This document shows positions 15,900-16,936 of a DNA stretch of 16,936 nucleotides, one piece after another. Under the pieces are notes generated by a model, which did no database searches, was not told the origin of the DNA, and saw only the letters and a list, made by a program, of their open reading frames with translations. This DNA comes from Clostridia bacterium. GTDB lineage: Bacteria > Bacillota_A > Clostridia > Oscillospirales > CAG-272. Position numbers and translations under genes: made by a program. Numbering within the stretch: the first letter of the stretch is position 1; every line of letters starts with the position of its first letter. Location: contig JAFXNX010000344.1 in assembly GCA_017529175.1 (NCBI GenBank), positions 1-16,936 of the forward strand, written 5' to 3'.

Positions 15900-16682
15900 G
15901 TGACGGTATACAGCATGGACGACGCGATACACGCAAACGCGGGCGACGAGCTTGAAAACGGATCCACCGGCGCCGGTAATATAACGGTGTCGGGAGGAAA
16001 GGTCACGATAAACTGCGCGGACGACGGCATCCACGCCGACGCCTCTCTTACGATCTCCGGCGGGTACGTCAATATAGCAAAATCTCACGAAGGGCTCGAA
16101 GCGAACGTCGTGACAGTCTCCGGAGGCGACGTATTCATATACGCCGAGGACGACGGCATCAACGCATGCGCGGGAAACACGACTCCTCTTGTGAAGATAG
16201 CGGGCGGTTACCTCGACGTCACAACTCCGTCAGGCGACACAGACGCCGTAGACTCAAACGGAAACGTCACAATGTCCGGCGGCTTCGCTCTTATAAAGGG
16301 CGGCGCGTCGAGCGGCTCGATGGCGGGCTCCGTTGACGTCGACGGAACGGTCACCGTCACAGGCGGCACCCTTATCGCCTTCGGCGGTATTTGCGAGGTC
16401 CCGTCATCCGACGATATTAATCTCTACGTTTCATCCGGTACCACCTTCTCCGCGGGAGATTACACACTTACAGACAGCAACGGAAACGCCGTCGCCACAT
16501 TCACGCTTGACTCCTCGTACTCGTCGCTGTGGATAGCGTCCGACGCTCTCACTCTCGGTTCCTCCTACACCTTGAACGCTGGCACGTCGGCAGTCCTTAC
16601 GTGGACTCAATCTTCAGCTTACACAGGCGACACCGTACAGGGAGGCTTCGGCGGCGGCTTCGGCCCCGGAGGGAGAAGATGA
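15900..16682 (+). CDS. Continuation of the beta-helix lipoprotein after the TAG
   Basis: The frame stays open from codon 15891 to TGA 16680-16682. A gene caller would start it at GTG 15900 (260 residues) or ATG 15915. It has at least five further beta-helix rungs marked by (I/V)SGG turns and DDGIHA, DDGINA and EGLEA segments, a compact C-terminal domain (from about SSDDINLYVSSG), and a glycine-rich tail (GGFGGGFGPGGRR) common in secreted Cthe_2159-like proteins. It has no signal peptide of its own, so as a separate protein it would be stranded in the cytoplasm. No good ribosome site precedes the candidate starts; the AGGG at 15889-15892 looks accidental. It is best read as the second half of one 702-residue gene, either broken or read through. 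Confidence 0.75.
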   Translation: MTVYSMDDAIHANAGDELENGSTGAGNITVSGGKVTINCADDGIHADASLTISGGYVNIAKSHEGLEANVVTVSGGDVFIYAEDDGINACAGNTTPLVKIAGGYLDVTTPSGDTDAVDSNGNVTMSGGFALIKGGASSGSMAGSVDVDGTVTVTGGTLIAFGGICEVPSSDDINLYVSSGTTFSAGDYTLTDSNGNAVATFTLDSSYSSLWIASDALTLGSSYTLNAGTSAVLTWTQSSAYTGDTVQGGFGGGFGPGGRR

Positions 16683-16705
16683 CGCGGCGCCGCCGGCGCG
16701 CACCG

Positions 16706-16781
16706 CAGTTATGATCGCTTCGCGGTTTGACGCGGCATCGCGATCATATCATAACGTTCGGCGCAGCCGGACTCATAACTG
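16706..16781 (+). terminator. Branched hairpin region with trailing T-run after the beta-helix gene
   Basis: An outer stem CAGTTATG (16706-16713) / CATAACTG (16774-16781) encloses GTTCGGC (16756-16762) / GCCGGAC (16766-16772), which has one G-T pair. A competing arrangement pairs ATGATCGC (16711-16718) with GCGATCAT (16740-16747), extendable through CATAAC (16750-16755). Five T residues follow at 16787-16791, a few bases after the outer stem. It probably ends the beta-helix transcript, although the T-run is not directly adjacent. Confidence 0.45.
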
Positions 16782-16808
16782 TAAACTTTTTGCCGCCCCC
16801 ACCGCAAT

Positions 16809-16910
16809 GTTATTCTGAGGCGCGTTGTGCCGAAGAATCTCTTTGACGCACCGCTCTCGTGATAACGGGATCCTTCAACTGCACTGCTTCGCAGCTTCGT
16901 TCAGGATGAC
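16809..16910. repeat. REP-like paired-hairpin element
   Basis: The ends GTTATTCTGA and TCAGGATGAC match as inverted repeats at 8 of 10 positions. The left half folds as ATTCT-GA-GGC (16812-16821) with GCC-GA-AGAAT (16829-16838). The right half folds as ATCCT (16870-16874) with AGGAT (16903-16907) and CTGC (16879-16882) with GCAG (16891-16894). The phrases CATTCTGAG...CGAAGAATC and GATCCTTC...TCAGGATGAC resemble a dispersed palindromic repeat I associate with many bacterial genomes. Only one copy lies in this window. Confidence 0.55.
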
Positions 16911-16936
16911 AAAAGAGAGGGACGCAGAATTGAAAA

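Larger units (their letters stand above)
16683..16936. other. Gene-free right end
   Basis: No credible coding frame, tRNA or rRNA is seen here. Besides the branched hairpin and the REP-like element, there is only a GC-rich stretch directly after the stop (GGCGCCGCCGGCGC, 16686-16699) that can self-pair. The last bases could lead into a gene outside the window. Confidence 0.6.

Noticed and set aside
15900..16682. Independent second gene starting at GTG 15900 or ATG 15915
   Set aside because: It begins in the middle of a repeat rung in the same frame as the upstream part, has no signal peptide and no convincing ribosome site; one interrupted gene explains it better.
16706..16781. tRNA-like element (76 bases with an 8-bp outer stem)
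   Set aside because: Neither strand shows a T-loop GTTCRA consensus, D-loop GG, anticodon arm or CCA in the right place, and the inner stems do not match a cloverleaf.
1..16936. CRISPR array, prophage, insertion sequence or toxin-antitoxin pair
   Set aside because: I saw no regularly spaced repeats, transposase or integrase motifs, or small paired genes on reading both strands.

Overview
The window looks like chromosome of an anaerobic Gram-positive bacterium, most plausibly an uncultured gut-type member of the Clostridia. The basis is gene content and style: an oxygen-independent glycerol-3-phosphate oxidation set built from a BFD-type [2Fe-2S] flavoprotein plus a second FAD oxidoreductase, a YhaN/SbcC-like ATPase with a membrane hairpin, a Cthe_2159-like beta-helix lipoprotein, strong Shine-Dalgarno sequences, and ATGA stop/start overlaps. 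The base composition is moderately GC-rich. No phage, transposase, CRISPR array, rRNA or tRNA gene was seen. Placement below class level is a guess.

Layout, in order of transcription. (1) Minus strand, 12721 down to 7527: a TetR regulator, a GPH-type sugar symporter, a GH36 alpha-galactosidase and a GT-B-like protein of unknown substrate. The operon starts from a clear promoter (12809-12781) overlain by an inverted repeat that is probably the TetR operator, and ends at a bidirectional hairpin terminator (7479-7520). (2) Minus strand, 7390 down to the left edge: an SbcD/YhaO-like phosphoesterase, an SbcC/YhaN-like ATPase, glycerol kinase, a GlpA-like dehydrogenase and a GlpB-like oxidoreductase cut by the window edge. 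Spacing is so tight (4-bp overlap, gap of about 20 bp, 8-bp overlap, 5-bp gap) that all five probably share one transcript from a promoter at 7450-7422. (3) Plus strand, from 12886: a membrane protein fused to a spermidine-synthase-like domain, then a secreted beta-helix lipoprotein whose reading frame is interrupted by a single in-frame TAG at 15888-15890. (4) The last 254 bases hold no gene, but carry a structured terminator-like region and a REP-like paired-hairpin repeat.

How the parts may work together: the first operon imports and cleaves small alpha-galactosides in the cytoplasm. The second phosphorylates glycerol and oxidises glycerol-3-phosphate. Their adjacency permits, but does not prove, use of galactosyl-glycerols, where GH36 would release both galactose and glycerol. 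SbcCD-type proteins handle DNA ends and have no obvious link to glycerol, so their co-transcription is odd.

The strongest anomaly is the amber codon in the beta-helix gene. The frame is open on both sides, the repeat pattern continues across it, and the stop replaces a position usually filled by Ser in this protein's own repeats. None of the ten genes whose stops are visible ends in TAG (seven TGA, three TAA). A nonsense mutation or base error is the simplest explanation; readthrough or TAG reassignment is the interesting alternative.
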